A stretch of DNA of 64,000 nucleotides. Source: Tritonibacter mobilis. Its GTDB lineage: Bacteria; Pseudomonadota; Alphaproteobacteria; Rhodobacterales; Rhodobacteraceae. Position 1 is the first letter of the stretch. Each line of letters opens with the position of its first letter. This document shows, piece by piece, positions 1-8,968 of this stretch. Location of the stretch: contig NZ_LNWY01000005.1 of assembly GCF_001681715.1 (NCBI RefSeq), positions 186,001-250,000 on the forward strand, given 5' to 3'. Made by a program: the position numbers and the translations under genes. Below the pieces are notes generated by a model. That model saw nothing but the letters and a program-made list of their open reading frames with translations, made no database searches and had not been told where the DNA came from.

Positions 1-877
1 GGGCCAGATGTCCTTCTGGGGTGCAACCGTGATCACCGGCCTCTTTGGCGCGATCCCATTCATTGGTGAACCAATCCAAACCTGGCTTCTAGGTGGACCT
101 GCGGTTGATAACGCAACTCTGAACCGCTTCTTCTCGCTGCACTATCTGCTGCCCTTCGTGATTGCCGCTCTTGTGATCGTTCACATCTGGGCCTTCCACA
201 CCACGGGCAACAACAACCCCACCGGTGTTGAAGTACGTCGCGGTTCGAAAGAAGAAGCCAAGAAAGACACCCTGCCGTTCTGGCCCTACTTCGTGATCAA
301 GGATTTCCTTGGCCTCGCGGTGGTATTGGTGATCTTCTGGGCCATCGTCGGCTTCATGCCGAACTACCTTGGTCACCCGGACAACTACATCGAAGCCAAC
401 CCGCTGCAGACTCCTGCGCACATCGTTCCGGAATGGTACTTCCTGCCCTTCTACGCGATCCTGCGGGCCTTCACCTCTGAGGTCTGGGTTGTGCAGATCG
501 CGTCCTTTGTGACCGGCGGTATCATAGATGCGAAGTTCTTCGGTGTTCTGGCGATGTTTGGTGCGATTGCTGTTATGGCGCTGGCACCGTGGCTTGATAC
601 CTCTCGCGTGCGCTCGGGCAAATACCGCCCCCAGTTCAAGTGGTGGTTCCTGCTTCTGGTCATCGACTTCTTCGCCCTGATGTGGCTGGGTGCGATGCCT
701 GCGGAAGAGCCCTATGCGTCCTTCTCGCTGATCGCTTCTGCCTATTGGTTCGGTTACTTCCTCGTGATCCTGCCGCTCTTGGGTGTGATCGAGAAGCCCG
801 AAGAGATCCCCGCAACTATCGAAGACGATTTCAATGCCCATTACGGCAAGAAATCCGAAGCTACTCCTGCTGAATAA
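1..877 (+). CDS. petB: Cytochrome b of the bc1 complex, 3' part (truncated by window start)
   Basis: This is the C-terminal part of cytochrome b, the quinol-oxidising membrane subunit of the cytochrome bc1 complex. The reading frame is open to the window edge (first full codon at base 2), so the start lies outside. Visible landmarks are the helix-D histidines spaced 14 residues apart in the segment beginning LHYLLPFV, which bind the two b hemes, and the PEWY signature of the Qo site (bases 428-439). Several hydrophobic helices follow. petC starts 18 bases after the stop, as expected for a petABC (fbcFBC) operon. The first pair of heme ligands cannot be checked because that part is missing. 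Confidence 0.96.
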   Translation, partial: GQMSFWGATVITGLFGAIPFIGEPIQTWLLGGPAVDNATLNRFFSLHYLLPFVIAALVIVHIWAFHTTGNNNPTGVEVRRGSKEEAKKDTLPFWPYFVIKDFLGLAVVLVIFWAIVGFMPNYLGHPDNYIEANPLQTPAHIVPEWYFLPFYAILRAFTSEVWVVQIASFVTGGIIDAKFFGVLAMFGAIAVMALAPWLDTSRVRSGKYRPQFKWWFLLLVIDFFALMWLGAMPAEEPYASFSLIASAYWFGYFLVILPLLGVIEKPEEIPATIEDDFNAHYGKKSEATPAE

Positions 878-895
878 GAAGAAGGACAGCTACCA

Positions 896-1687
896 ATGTT
901 CAAGAAACTTGTAACCGGTGCTGCTTTCGCTCTGGCACTCGTCCCGGCCGCATCATTCGCGGCTGGAGGTGAGGGTCACATCGAAGACTTCGCCTTCTCG
1001 TTCGAGGGTCCGTTTGGCACCTATGATCAGAACCAGCTTCAGCGTGGCCTTCAGGTCTTCACCGAAGTCTGCGCTGCATGTCATGGTCTGAAACAGGTTC
1101 CGATCCGTACACTTTCAGACGAAAGCGGCCCCGGCATCCCCGAGGATCAGGTGCGCGCGTATGCGGCTGACAATTTCGAGGTGTTCGACGCAGCGCTGGA
1201 CGATTTCCGCCCGGCGACTCCGGTCGATCACTTCCCGGCCAACACCTCTCTGGGTGCACCAGACCTGAGCCTGATGGCAAAGGCCCGTGCTGGCTTTCAC
1301 GGCCCCTATGGTCTGGGTCTGAACCAGTTGTTCAAAGGTATGGGCGGTGCAGAATACATCGCGTCGCTGATGACGGGTTACACTGGCGAGACCAAGGTCG
1401 AAGCAGGCACAACCTTCTATGAGAACACAGCCTTTGCGGGCGGTTGGATTTCCATGGCGCCGCCTTTGGCGGATGAACAGGTCGAGTTCATCGACGGTCA
1501 TGAGAATGATCTGGAAAGCCTGTCAAAAGACGTCGCTGCTTTCCTGATGTGGACAGCAGAACCCAAGATGATGGCCCGGAAACAGGCTGGTTTCATCGGC
1601 GTGCTGTTCCTGACGGTATTGTCAGTGTTGCTGTACCTGACCAACAAGCGTCTGTGGGCCCCGCACAAGGGCAAGAAGACCTCCTGA
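896..1687 (+). CDS. petC: Cytochrome c1 of the bc1 complex
   Basis: A 263-aa precursor of cytochrome c1, which takes electrons from the Rieske protein and passes them to soluble or membrane cytochrome c. It has an N-terminal Sec signal (about residues 1-23, ending SFAAGG), the c-type heme site C59-A-A-C62-H63, and a candidate sixth ligand Met187 in the motif SMAPPL. One C-terminal membrane anchor lies at about residues 226-246, followed by a basic tail. The ATG at 896 follows a purine-rich stretch (AGAAGAAGGA). It is the last gene of the bc1 operon, since a strong terminator follows directly. Confidence 0.96.
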   Translation: MFKKLVTGAAFALALVPAASFAAGGEGHIEDFAFSFEGPFGTYDQNQLQRGLQVFTEVCAACHGLKQVPIRTLSDESGPGIPEDQVRAYAADNFEVFDAALDDFRPATPVDHFPANTSLGAPDLSLMAKARAGFHGPYGLGLNQLFKGMGGAEYIASLMTGYTGETKVEAGTTFYENTAFAGGWISMAPPLADEQVEFIDGHENDLESLSKDVAAFLMWTAEPKMMARKQAGFIGVLFLTVLSVLLYLTNKRLWAPHKGKKTS

Positions 1688-1714
1688 GAGGTCTCCTCCT
1701 AACAAGATCAAGAA

Positions 1715-1747
1715 GCCCTCGTATCAGATGATACGGGGGCTTTTTTT
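1715..1747 (+). terminator. Rho-independent terminator after petC
   Basis: A GC-rich hairpin: the arm at 1715-1725 (GCCCTCGTATC) pairs with 1730-1740 (GATACGGGGGC, one G-T pair) and is followed directly by seven T at 1741-1747. It ends the bc1 operon. Confidence 0.9.
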
Positions 1748-1756
1748 ATCAAGGAG

Positions 1757-1811
1757 GCCGTGAGGGGCCAGCCCCTCTGCGCCTGTGGCGCATTCACCCC
1801 GGGATATTTGG
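1757..1811. repeat. Possible dispersed intergenic palindromic repeat
   Basis: This short intergenic stretch contains the inverted repeat GAGGGGC/GCCCCTC (1762-1768 and 1771-1777), then a second GCGCC/GGCGC pair, and ends in CCCCGGGATATTT. It resembles short GC-rich palindromic units ending in GATATTT that I associate with roseobacter intergenic regions. Only one copy is seen here, so the repeat status is an inference. Confidence 0.3.
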
Positions 1812-1813
1812 CG

Positions 1814-2350
1814 TTAGAAGAGATTGGCCTCAGCAAAAAATCGTGACGGCATGGGCGGATTTTTGGTCATCGAAAGAATGGTCTCAACGCAGGTTTTCAG
1901 AGGCTGGGTACTGTCGAGTGAGACATCATACGAGAGGCCATTATGGACATGTGTAAAGTCCTGCGCGGCGCTTCCAGCGGGGCGATCTCCTCGCGCTGTT
2001 TCTCGTGCCTCCAGGGTTGCGAGCGGGGCCAGCAAACCGATGAACATCACATTGTGCGACGCCAATAAAGCCTGCAGCTCTGCATGCCAACCAGGGGTGT
2101 CGAGGATATGTTCGACGATCAGATCGTTGCCCGCATCGGCAAAGCCGGCAATGGCGCGGTGAAAGCCCGAGAAGAACCTCGGCCGCGCGGTTTTCCAATC
2201 TGGGTAGGCAGAAGGTTCCCACGCCCCGCTGTCACGCAGGTGGTCAATTGAAAGATGCAGATAGGGCCGGTCAGATGCCTCGCGAATTGCGGCGGCAAGC
2301 GTAGATTTACCGCTGCTGGACGGGCCGTGAAGAAACAAGATCAGGGCCAT
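1814..2350 (-). CDS. Chloramphenicol phosphotransferase-like P-loop kinase
   Basis: A 178-aa P-loop protein of the CPT-like family. The N-terminus carries a clear Walker A motif GPSSSGKST at about residues 9-17, and the segments after it (SIDHLRD, then VEHILDTPGW) match the fold of small-molecule kinases related to Streptomyces chloramphenicol phosphotransferase. The true substrate is unknown, and most chromosomal members are not resistance genes. It starts 20 bases after the mtaB stop on the same strand, so it is probably the last gene of a dapF-mtaB operon. Confidence 0.75.
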   Translation of the reverse strand: MALILFLHGPSSSGKSTLAAAIREASDRPYLHLSIDHLRDSGAWEPSAYPDWKTARPRFFSGFHRAIAGFADAGNDLIVEHILDTPGWHAELQALLASHNVMFIGLLAPLATLEARETARGDRPAGSAAQDFTHVHNGLSYDVSLDSTQPLKTCVETILSMTKNPPMPSRFFAEANLF

Positions 2351-2369
2351 GTGGTCGTCCTTTATGAGG

Positions 2370-3635
2370 TCAAGCGGTAAGTTGTGTGCCCTGTATGCCG
2401 GTAATACGGGTCTGTATCAGCGCACCTTCGATTTGTGGGGTGGCAAAACTCACCTCGGTGAATTGCTCAGTACGTCCCATGTTTGGATTTTCCATCAAGA
2501 CGTTATGCTGGCGCCCCAACTGCTGGGAGAGGTGCTTTGCCACCTGCGCATCCCCTTTGGCACGCAGACGGGCTGCGCGATCTTTGATAACGTTGCCGTT
2601 GACCTGCGACGGGATTTTGGCGGCAGGCGTGCCCTCACGTTTGGAGTAAGGGAACACATGCAGCCATGTGAGGTCGCACTCGGTCACGAGTTTGAGCGAA
2701 TTCTCAAAATGCGCCTCAGTCTCGGTCGGGAAGCCCGCGATGATGTCGGCGCCAAAGGTCATCTCGGGGCGCAGTTTGCGTGCGTCTTCGGCGAAGCGAA
2801 TCGCATCATCACGCAGGTGCCGACGCTTCATCCGCTTTAGAATAAGATCGTCACCATGCTGTAGGCTGAGGTGCAGATGCGGCATGAGGCGCGGCTCGGT
2901 GGCAATCGCTTGCATCAAATTTTCATCCACCTCAATTGAATCGATGGAAGAGATACGCAGGCGTGGCAGATCCGGCACCAGCTTCAGGATTCGCATCACC
3001 AGATCACCGAGTTTGGGCGTTGCGGGCAGGTCTGCCCCCCAACTGGTCAGGTCGACCCCGGTCAGCACAACCTCGTTGTAGCCCCTATCCACCAGTCGTT
3101 TGATCTGATCGACCACCACGCCCGCTGGAACCGAACGCGAATTACCGCGGCCGTAGGGAATGATACAGAAAGTACACCGGTGATCGCAGCCGTTTTGCAC
3201 CTGCACATAGGCCCGCGAACGCGTACCAAACCCATCGATCAGGTGGCTTGCGGTTTCTGTCACCGACATGATGTCATCCACCAGAACTTTTTCTGTGGTG
3301 CCGATAAAATCAGGACCTTTCGCCATGCGTTGCCAGGTTTCAGGCTGCATCTTCTCAGTATTGCCGATCACCTGCGTGACCTCGCTCATCGCGGCGAATG
3401 TCTCGGGTTCAGTCTGCGCGGCGCAGCCCGTGACAATGATCGGCGCATCGGGATTATCCCGGCGCAATTTGCGAATTTCCTGACGGGCTTTGCGCACAGC
3501 TTCTGCCGTGACAGCGCATGTATTCACAACCACGGCGTTCTCAAGACCCGCCTGACGGCTCAGCTCCTTCATGGCTTCGGTCTCATAGGCATTGAGCCGA
3601 CAGCCAAGGGTCGTGAATTTCGGCGCACCGCTCAC
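2370..3635 (-). CDS. mtaB: tRNA t6A37 methylthiotransferase MtaB
   Basis: A 421-aa radical-SAM methylthiotransferase. It adds a methylthio group to N6-threonylcarbamoyladenosine at position 37 of tRNAs reading ANN codons. The order of domains is typical: an N-terminal UPF0004 region with conserved cysteines (TTLGCRLN, NTCAVT, TGCAAQ) for one Fe-S cluster, then the radical-SAM CxxxCxxC in CDHRCTFC with PYGRG, and a C-terminal TRAM-like region. GCRLNAYE at the N-terminus and overall length fit MtaB rather than MiaB or RimO. The start codon overlaps the dapF stop (ATGA), indicating translational coupling. tsaD, further right at 57726, makes the t6A substrate. Confidence 0.93.
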   Translation of the reverse strand: MSGAPKFTTLGCRLNAYETEAMKELSRQAGLENAVVVNTCAVTAEAVRKARQEIRKLRRDNPDAPIIVTGCAAQTEPETFAAMSEVTQVIGNTEKMQPETWQRMAKGPDFIGTTEKVLVDDIMSVTETASHLIDGFGTRSRAYVQVQNGCDHRCTFCIIPYGRGNSRSVPAGVVVDQIKRLVDRGYNEVVLTGVDLTSWGADLPATPKLGDLVMRILKLVPDLPRLRISSIDSIEVDENLMQAIATEPRLMPHLHLSLQHGDDLILKRMKRRHLRDDAIRFAEDARKLRPEMTFGADIIAGFPTETEAHFENSLKLVTECDLTWLHVFPYSKREGTPAAKIPSQVNGNVIKDRAARLRAKGDAQVAKHLSQQLGRQHNVLMENPNMGRTEQFTEVSFATPQIEGALIQTRITGIQGTQLTA

Positions 3636-4459
3636 TGGGTAAGGCTTTCAACAAACTGACGGGTGAAGCTGCCATCCGCCACATGCATGGTAGGCCCCGT
3701 CATCCAGACACCATTCTCGCGCCAGTCGATCCACAGCGTCCCGCCATCCAGATCAATCTGCACATTGCGCCCTGTAAGCCCCTTCCGCGCCGCAGCAACC
3801 GCTGTCGCGCATGACGAAGATCCCGACGCAAGCGTCACCCCCACACCGCGTTCCCAGACACGCATACGCAGATGATCCGGCCCCACCACATGAGCAACCT
3901 GCACATTGGTGCGCTCAGGATAAAGAGGGTGGTGTTCGTAGCGTGGACCAAACTCCTCCAGCGGAATAAGCTCGGCGTCTTCAACGAAAAACGTGCAATG
4001 CGGGTTGCCCATACCAGTTGCCGTAGGCGCGCCCTCAATCGGGAGCTCCAACGTGTCCATCTCTTCGGACAGAGGGATCTCATCCCACAACAGCTGCGGC
4101 GCCCCCATATTCACCGATGTCAGGCCGTTTCCTGCATCCTTTGCGGCCAGCTCACCTCGGTCGGTAGTCAGGTTGAGCGCATCTTTGCCGCTTTGATCCA
4201 TCAAATACCGCGCGATACAGCGAGTCGCATTGCCGCAGGCCGCAGACGTGGAACCATCTGCGTTATAGAAAACCAGATGCGCGTCGGCCGACGCACCCTC
4301 TTTGGCAGCAAAGATCACCGCAAGCTGATCGAATCCCATGCCAAGCTGACGATGCGCGATTCCCTTGGCCATAGCCGGAGTGATCTGGATATCCTGCGTA
4401 CGGGCATCAATAACGACAAAGTCGTTTCCAAGCCCATGCATCTTCATGAACGTCAACAT
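3632..4459 (-). CDS. dapF: Diaminopimelate epimerase
   Basis: DapF interconverts LL- and meso-diaminopimelate for lysine and peptidoglycan synthesis. The N-terminus MHGLGNDFVVID is the family signature. The two catalytic cysteines are in SAACGNATRC (about residue 73 from this start) and SGSSSCATAV near residue 215. The second motif is GSSSC instead of the usual GTGAC/GTGAA form, but the Cys is kept. An in-frame ATG at 4492 would add eleven residues without similarity to the family, so the ATG at 4459 is preferred. It overlaps mtaB by four bases and leads the minus-strand operon. Confidence 0.94.
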   Translation of the reverse strand: MLTFMKMHGLGNDFVVIDARTQDIQITPAMAKGIAHRQLGMGFDQLAVIFAAKEGASADAHLVFYNADGSTSAACGNATRCIARYLMDQSGKDALNLTTDRGELAAKDAGNGLTSVNMGAPQLLWDEIPLSEEMDTLELPIEGAPTATGMGNPHCTFFVEDAELIPLEEFGPRYEHHPLYPERTNVQVAHVVGPDHLRMRVWERGVGVTLASGSSSCATAVAAARKGLTGRNVQIDLDGGTLWIDWRENGVWMTGPTMHVADGSFTRQFVESLTQ

Positions 4460-4548
4460 ATGATCGGATCCTAGGGAGGTCATGAGCCGCATATAGACTT
4501 CATGTGAAAATGAATCCAGAGATAGCGTAGAAAACTTTGAAAAGGGGG

Positions 4549-4577
4549 TTGACCCTTTGCGGGCTTGACCGTAGAAG
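4549..4577 (+). promoter_or_regulatory. Promoter of tRNA-Lys
   Basis: TTGACC at 4549-4554 and TAGAAG at 4572-4577 are separated by exactly 17 bases, in a GC-rich context like stable-RNA promoters of Rhodobacterales. Transcription would start near 4584, giving a leader of about 124 bases before the tRNA. This is inferred from sequence only. Confidence 0.5.
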
Positions 4578-4707
4578 CCCCCCCTATCGGAACGACACAG
4601 CCAGCAAGGTTGCAGAGTTTTAGCCCAAAATAAGCACTTGATCCTTCTGGATTAATCAGCTTTAAGGGCGATCCGCAGAGGCGATAAAAAGCTTCTGAAC
4701 AGAGAGT

Positions 4708-4783
4708 GGGCCGTTAGCTCAGTTGGTAGAGCAACTGACTTTTAATCAGTGGGTCGCAGGTTCGAATCCTGCACGGCTCACCA
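4708..4783 (+). tRNA. tRNA-Lys (anticodon TTT)
   Basis: A 76-base tRNA with the 3' CCA encoded. The acceptor stem pairs GGGCCGT with ACGGCTC (one G-T pair), and the D arm is GCTCAGTTGGTAGAGC. The anticodon stem 4734-4738/4746-4750 (ACTGA/TCAGT) closes a 7-base loop with anticodon TTT at 4741-4743. The T arm contains GGTTCGAATCC. Confidence 0.97.
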
Positions 4784-5258
4784 CTCTTTTCAATGGATTT
4801 AGTCAAGTCGCGGTTGAATATCGCACTCCGGAGATCGGTTTGCACAACAAACGCGATGCTTTGGGGCAATTCGCGTCGCTCCACTTTGCGATCACTCCAT
4901 TACAGTTTTCGAGTTCTAAATCTGCGGGTAATATAGGCGTTCTGACTAAACGACCCACGACAGGCCTGAGACTCGGTCTTCTCTCAACATCTGCGATGAA
5001 AACACAGAGTACGCATCAGCAATCTATGCCGCCTGAGCTGCTGCCTTGATCGCCACACCAGTTGGTGAGCCGCTGAAATTAACAGGACGAGTTTCCTGTA
5101 TCAGCGATGGTGAAAATCACGTCACTCTGATGCATCAATTTCGCAACACTTCAGAAAGCGGACGTAGAGACGGCCTGTTCGCCAGTTACTTTACGTAAAT
5201 CTTGGCTAAATCATATTAACTAAAATTTAATATGTCCCACAACGCGTCTGAGCCACGC
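4784..5258. other. Non-coding stretch between tRNA-Lys and the Hint-domain gene
   Basis: No convincing gene, RNA or repeat is seen. The one longer open frame here runs through the tRNA and has no recognisable product. The last 60 bases are AT-rich (around 5200-5235) and probably hold the promoter of the following gene. Confidence 0.5.
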
Positions 5259-5268
5259 GGAGGTGCCA

Positions 5269-6312
5269 ATGCCATTTTTCTATGTGTATAGTCCTGACGA
5301 TTTCGTAGGCGGCCTGCCTTCTGAGAGCACCAATGCGACCTCAGGGTGGAACTCTCTGACGCTGAAACCAGGGGCAACACCAACTCTCATTGAGATGGTC
5401 GATGACGATGGCAACTTCGATGAAGTCGATGCGAGTCAGGTATTGGCTGGTGATATCAACCTTGATGGTACCACCTACGCCGCCGGGTCGCCCGTACATT
5501 CGGCCTATGACCTGATCAACAGCAGTACCGGCCTTAAGGTGACGTCACTCCATTTCACAGGTGATGGAAATAACGGCGGCCCTGTCCATGGCTTGATCGC
5601 TACAGAAGAGCTACTGCCGGGCACAACGTATACGTTTGATATCAACCGAACATCTCACCTAAAAAGCAACCCTAGCAGCGAGTATGTCGCGTGCTTCACT
5701 CCGGGCACGCGCATTGAAACGCAAAATGGCGCGGTGCCCATTGAGGCCTTGCAGCCGGGTGACATGATTGCCACCAGAGATCGCGGATATCAGCCCTTGC
5801 GGCTCCTGCTGCGCACATATGTTTCCAGAGAACGGCTTGTAACTCACCCCAACCTGAGACCAATACATATAACTGCGGGCGCTCTTGGCTTGGGCCTACC
5901 AACACGCGACCTGCTCGTCTCACCTCAGCATCGTTTCTTGACCATCTCCCCCATTGCCAAGCGCATGTTCAGCAGAGAGGACATTCTTGTGTCGGCCAAA
6001 CGGCTGACGGCGCTTCCTGGAATTTTTGTGCAAGACAGTGATGACCCGGTTACATATTTACATTTTGTGATGGATCAACACGAAGTGATCTTTGCAGACG
6101 GAACCCCAACAGAGAGCTTCTATTGCGGGCCAATGGCCGTACATCTGTTGGATGAAGCCGCCCGCGTCGAGATCGACGCGTTGTTTCCCGGCTTGACTAC
6201 ATCTTCTGAGATTCCAAAACCTGCTCGAACAATTCCCTGCGGCAACCAGCAGAAAAAACTGATCGAGCGACACAGAAAAAACCACAAAGCCCTCCTCAAC
6301 TACGCATTCTGA
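5269..6312 (+). CDS. Hint-domain (Hedgehog/intein-like) protein
   Basis: About 347 aa with an unassigned N-terminal part (about residues 1-140, rich in Gly/Thr/Asp) and a Hint_2-type domain from about residue 145. The domain opens with the block CFTPGTRIETQNG and includes GDMIATRDRGYQPL and VSPQHRFL. Such proteins are common and multi-copy in Rhodobacterales. The family Cys at the start of the Hint domain could allow autoprocessing, but function is unknown. The ATG at 5269 is preferred over a GTG at 5263 because GGAGG at 5259-5263 is spaced five bases from it. It stands alone between two tRNA genes. Confidence 0.75.
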   Translation: MPFFYVYSPDDFVGGLPSESTNATSGWNSLTLKPGATPTLIEMVDDDGNFDEVDASQVLAGDINLDGTTYAAGSPVHSAYDLINSSTGLKVTSLHFTGDGNNGGPVHGLIATEELLPGTTYTFDINRTSHLKSNPSSEYVACFTPGTRIETQNGAVPIEALQPGDMIATRDRGYQPLRLLLRTYVSRERLVTHPNLRPIHITAGALGLGLPTRDLLVSPQHRFLTISPIAKRMFSREDILVSAKRLTALPGIFVQDSDDPVTYLHFVMDQHEVIFADGTPTESFYCGPMAVHLLDEAARVEIDALFPGLTTSSEIPKPARTIPCGNQQKKLIERHRKNHKALLNYAF

Positions 6313-6468
6313 TCGAGAGCAACAGACTATGGCTTGCCCCTTCCTTCAGATCCACAGGTGAACAGAGTTGGCGATTCAACTGCGGACCGCCAACCTTGCC
6401 CTTGGCGCACGAGCACATCTCCCTTTTGTGCATTCAGCCTCGATGGTGGCTCAAGCATCGATTTCATC

Positions 6469-6497
6469 TTGATTGATCTGCGGGCAGCGGGTAGATC
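6469..6497 (+). promoter_or_regulatory. Promoter of tRNA-Thr
   Basis: TTGATT (6469-6474) and TAGATC (6492-6497) have a 17-base spacer, and the tRNA begins 12 bases after the -10 box. The layout matches the promoter before tRNA-Lys in this window. Confidence 0.5.
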
Positions 6498-6509
6498 AGC
6501 TTTCGCTTC

Positions 6510-6585
6510 GCCTCAATAGCTCAGCTGGTAGAGCAGGTCCTTCGTAAGGACAAGGTCGGGGGTTCGAGTCCCTCTTGAGGCACCA
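6510..6585 (+). tRNA. tRNA-Thr (anticodon CGT), prophage insertion target
   Basis: A 76-base tRNA with encoded CCA. The acceptor GCCTCAA pairs with TTGAGGC, the D arm is GCTCAGCTGGTAGAGC, and the anticodon loop TTCGTAA gives anticodon CGT. The outermost anticodon-stem pair is a G-A mismatch. Its last 16 bases (6570-6585) are repeated exactly at 42068-42083, so the prophage inserted here and rebuilt the 3' end of the tRNA. Confidence 0.95.
6570..6585 (+). repeat. attL core (16-bp direct repeat, left copy)
   Basis: CCCTCTTGAGGCACCA forms the T-arm/acceptor 3' end of tRNA-Thr. It is identical to 42068-42083; the next bases outside differ on both sides. Confidence 0.9.
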
Positions 6586-6734
6586 CCCACTCTTTTGATG
6601 GTGGTCAATATCACCCAAATACCCGCAAAATATGGATTATATGCTAGGCGATGCGGCTGCCGCTTGCCTATGAAGCGTAAAAGTGCGCATGTTGTTACGC
6701 ATATTTTCCGCATTTAGAGCGTGGTGCGTAATTC

Positions 6735-7700
6735 ATGGCGACCTTTCGTAAGACCAAGACAGGATGGCGAGCTGAAGTAGCGCGAGCAGGTGTTCGTGCC
6801 AGCAAGGTCTTTCCATCGAAGAGAGAAGCTCAAGACTGGGCCAGCCGCAAGGAATATGAGATCCTGAACGGGTCGAAGATCTCTGCCAAGATGAAGCTGC
6901 GCGATCTCTTTGAACGGTACGCCCGTGAGGTGAGCTCGAAGAAGCGCGGCTATAAATGGGAAGCGCTTCGCTTGAATCGCTGGGGCCAATCTGATCTTGG
7001 CGAAAAAAGCCTCTCCGAACTCTCGCCTGCAGATTTCGCCGCGTGGCGTGACGGCCGGTTGCTAAAGGTAGCTCCCTCAACAGTGCGGAGAGAAATGACC
7101 CTCATGGGGTCGGTGTTCTCCGTGGCTCGGCGGGAATGGGGATTAATAGGAGATTCGCCCCTGACCGATGTGCGCAAGCCACAAGAAGCAGCTGCGCGGG
7201 ACCGTCTACCTACGAGCGCGGAGTTGGAGCGGCTTGAGCTTTCCGCAGGCAATGATCTTAAGAATGCGACGACGCGCGCGTTTCACGCATTCTTATTCGC
7301 CGGAGAAACGGCAATGCGTGCCGGAGAAATCGTCGGCATGAAGTGGGAGCACATCGACCTTGAGCGTCGGGTTGTGGATCTCCCCATGACCAAGAACGGA
7401 ACCTCTCGGCAGGTTCCGCTTTCACGCCGCGCCGTGGAAATGCTGGAGATGCTGCCAGAATCCGATCCCGTGTTTGCGCTCGACTCACGGCAGTTAGACG
7501 TTTTGTGGCGCAAGGTGAGGGATAGAGCCGCGGTTGAGGGGCTCACGTTCCATGATTCACGGCATTGGGCCATCACGCAACTCGCAAAGAAACTCGATGT
7601 GATGGACCTCGCGCGGATGGTGGGCCACCGAAACGTGAACCAGCTTCTTACTTACTACAACGAGAGAGCCGAAGACCTGGCGAAGCGTCTTGATTGCTAA
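6735..7700 (+). CDS. int: Tyrosine recombinase (phage integrase)
   Basis: A 321-aa tyrosine-type site-specific recombinase that would integrate the phage at tRNA-Thr. The N-terminal arm-binding and core-binding part spans about residues 1-165. The catalytic part shows Arg195 (TAMRAGEI), H273-D-S-R276-H, His298 in GHRN and the nucleophile Tyr307 in TYYN, nine residues after the His as usual. It lies 150 bases from the attL core and reads away from it. The spacer holds GCAT-type repeats that may be arm sites. The product is slightly shorter than lambda Int. Confidence 0.95.
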   Translation: MATFRKTKTGWRAEVARAGVRASKVFPSKREAQDWASRKEYEILNGSKISAKMKLRDLFERYAREVSSKKRGYKWEALRLNRWGQSDLGEKSLSELSPADFAAWRDGRLLKVAPSTVRREMTLMGSVFSVARREWGLIGDSPLTDVRKPQEAAARDRLPTSAELERLELSAGNDLKNATTRAFHAFLFAGETAMRAGEIVGMKWEHIDLERRVVDLPMTKNGTSRQVPLSRRAVEMLEMLPESDPVFALDSRQLDVLWRKVRDRAAVEGLTFHDSRHWAITQLAKKLDVMDLARMVGHRNVNQLLTYYNERAEDLAKRLDC

Positions 7701-8083
7701 TCAACGACTGTTTCATCGGTCAAAGAATGTGAGAAGTTGAAGGTTGTAGTCACAATCAATCGACATTTGTGCACACGCCGACTCGTAATCCTGATTTCTA
7801 CGAGTACTGTAAGAACACCGGTGCTGTACTTTTTCAATGGTTGGGTAAGCGCAGATAGCGCTCTTTGCAAACTCAGGGGGGATCGGACACGATTTCTGGC
7901 CCAGCTGGCCCATTGCGGTCATTGATGTGATCAGACGCAAGATCGGCTTTGGTATTTTCTAACATGCAGTGGGATTTTAAAAAATCTTCGAACAGCACCC
8001 AAAGCGAGTTCTCGAGGCCACGCGTCCACTTTTCTTGCACGCGGGTGCTTTCGTTCGGGCGAAACATTCTGTAGGCAATCAGC
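7701..8083. other. Non-coding stretch between int and the methylase
   Basis: No gene can be supported. One short minus-strand frame (8103 to 7873, GTG start, 76 codons) overlaps the methylase start and has no good ribosome binding site or known relative, so it is not called. The promoter for the methylase must lie here. Confidence 0.45.
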
Positions 8084-8968
8084 GTGTCAAAGCTTCCGAT
8101 CACAGAGGTTCCAAAGGACCCTAACCGCTCGTCCCAAAACGCGGTTTCCCCTTTCCGTTACCCAGGCGGTAAGGGCTTCATGTCTGCCTTTTTAAAGCAA
8201 CGAATGTGTTTGCTTGGGGCATCGAAAAATCGAGCCCTGGCAGAACCGTTTTGTGGTGGTGCAGGGGCGGCGTTGATACTACTAGCTGATGGTCACGCGG
8301 ATCAGATCATGCTGAACGACGCTGATTTGCGCATCTTCTCGGCATGGCATGCGATCCTAGAAGAGCCTGAGCGCTTCGTAGCAAAGCTGCGAGAAGTGCG
8401 CCTGGACATCCAAGAGTGGTATCACCATCGCGATCTGGTTTCCGGGTGCTCTGACGATGAGTACAACTTCGACGTCGGCTTCTCTACGTTTTACATGAAC
8501 CGCACAACTAGGTCTGGGATCATTTTGAACGCTGGACCTATCGGTGGGTACGATCAGCGCGGAAAATGGAAGCTGGACGCTCGGTTCAATGTCGAGCGCT
8601 TAGCCCGCCAAGTGGCATGGCTTGCCGCCAACCGATCCCGGATTGAGCTATCGAACATGGACGCATTATCTTTCATCGACCGTGTGCGGCGCGGGCCGAC
8701 ATCGGATAGCACGTTGTTCTTCATCGACCCCCCTTATGTCAAAGCGGGCGGTCGCCTATATTTCGATGGCATGAGCGAAGCGAAGCATGTCGCTTTGTCC
8801 GATATTCTGACGAGCGGAACCGTCAAGCATTGGGTTCTCACATATGACGATGCACCTCTGATCAGGCAGTTGTACAAGTCGCAGAAATGCTCAACTATAT
8901 CAGTCAATTATAGCCTTCAATCGAAGCGCCGTGAGAACGAAATACTTGTGGAACCGAGTTACCGTTAA
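8084..8968 (+). CDS. D12-class N6-adenine DNA methyltransferase (Dam-like)
   Basis: A 294-aa methyltransferase that would methylate adenine N6 in a short target. Motif order is of the alpha (Dam) class: FRYPGGKG (motif X) near residue 23, the SAM-binding FCGGAGAA (motif I) near residue 51, and the catalytic DPPY at residues 215-218. The start is a GTG at 8084. It converges on a minus-strand gene, and both stop codons fall inside one GTTAAC at 8964-8969. It may protect phage DNA from restriction or be the modification half of a system with the two neighbouring genes. The target sequence cannot be predicted. Confidence 0.9.
   Translation: MSKLPITEVPKDPNRSSQNAVSPFRYPGGKGFMSAFLKQRMCLLGASKNRALAEPFCGGAGAALILLADGHADQIMLNDADLRIFSAWHAILEEPERFVAKLREVRLDIQEWYHHRDLVSGCSDDEYNFDVGFSTFYMNRTTRSGIILNAGPIGGYDQRGKWKLDARFNVERLARQVAWLAANRSRIELSNMDALSFIDRVRRGPTSDSTLFFIDPPYVKAGGRLYFDGMSEAKHVALSDILTSGTVKHWVLTYDDAPLIRQLYKSQKCSTISVNYSLQSKRRENEILVEPSYR

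Noticed and set aside
4723-5049. Open frame running from inside tRNA-Lys
   Set aside because: Begins within the tRNA and has no recognisable protein features.
7873-8103. Possible 76-aa minus-strand gene between int and the methylase
   Set aside because: Starts with GTG without a good ribosome binding site, overlaps the methylase start and shows no relative.
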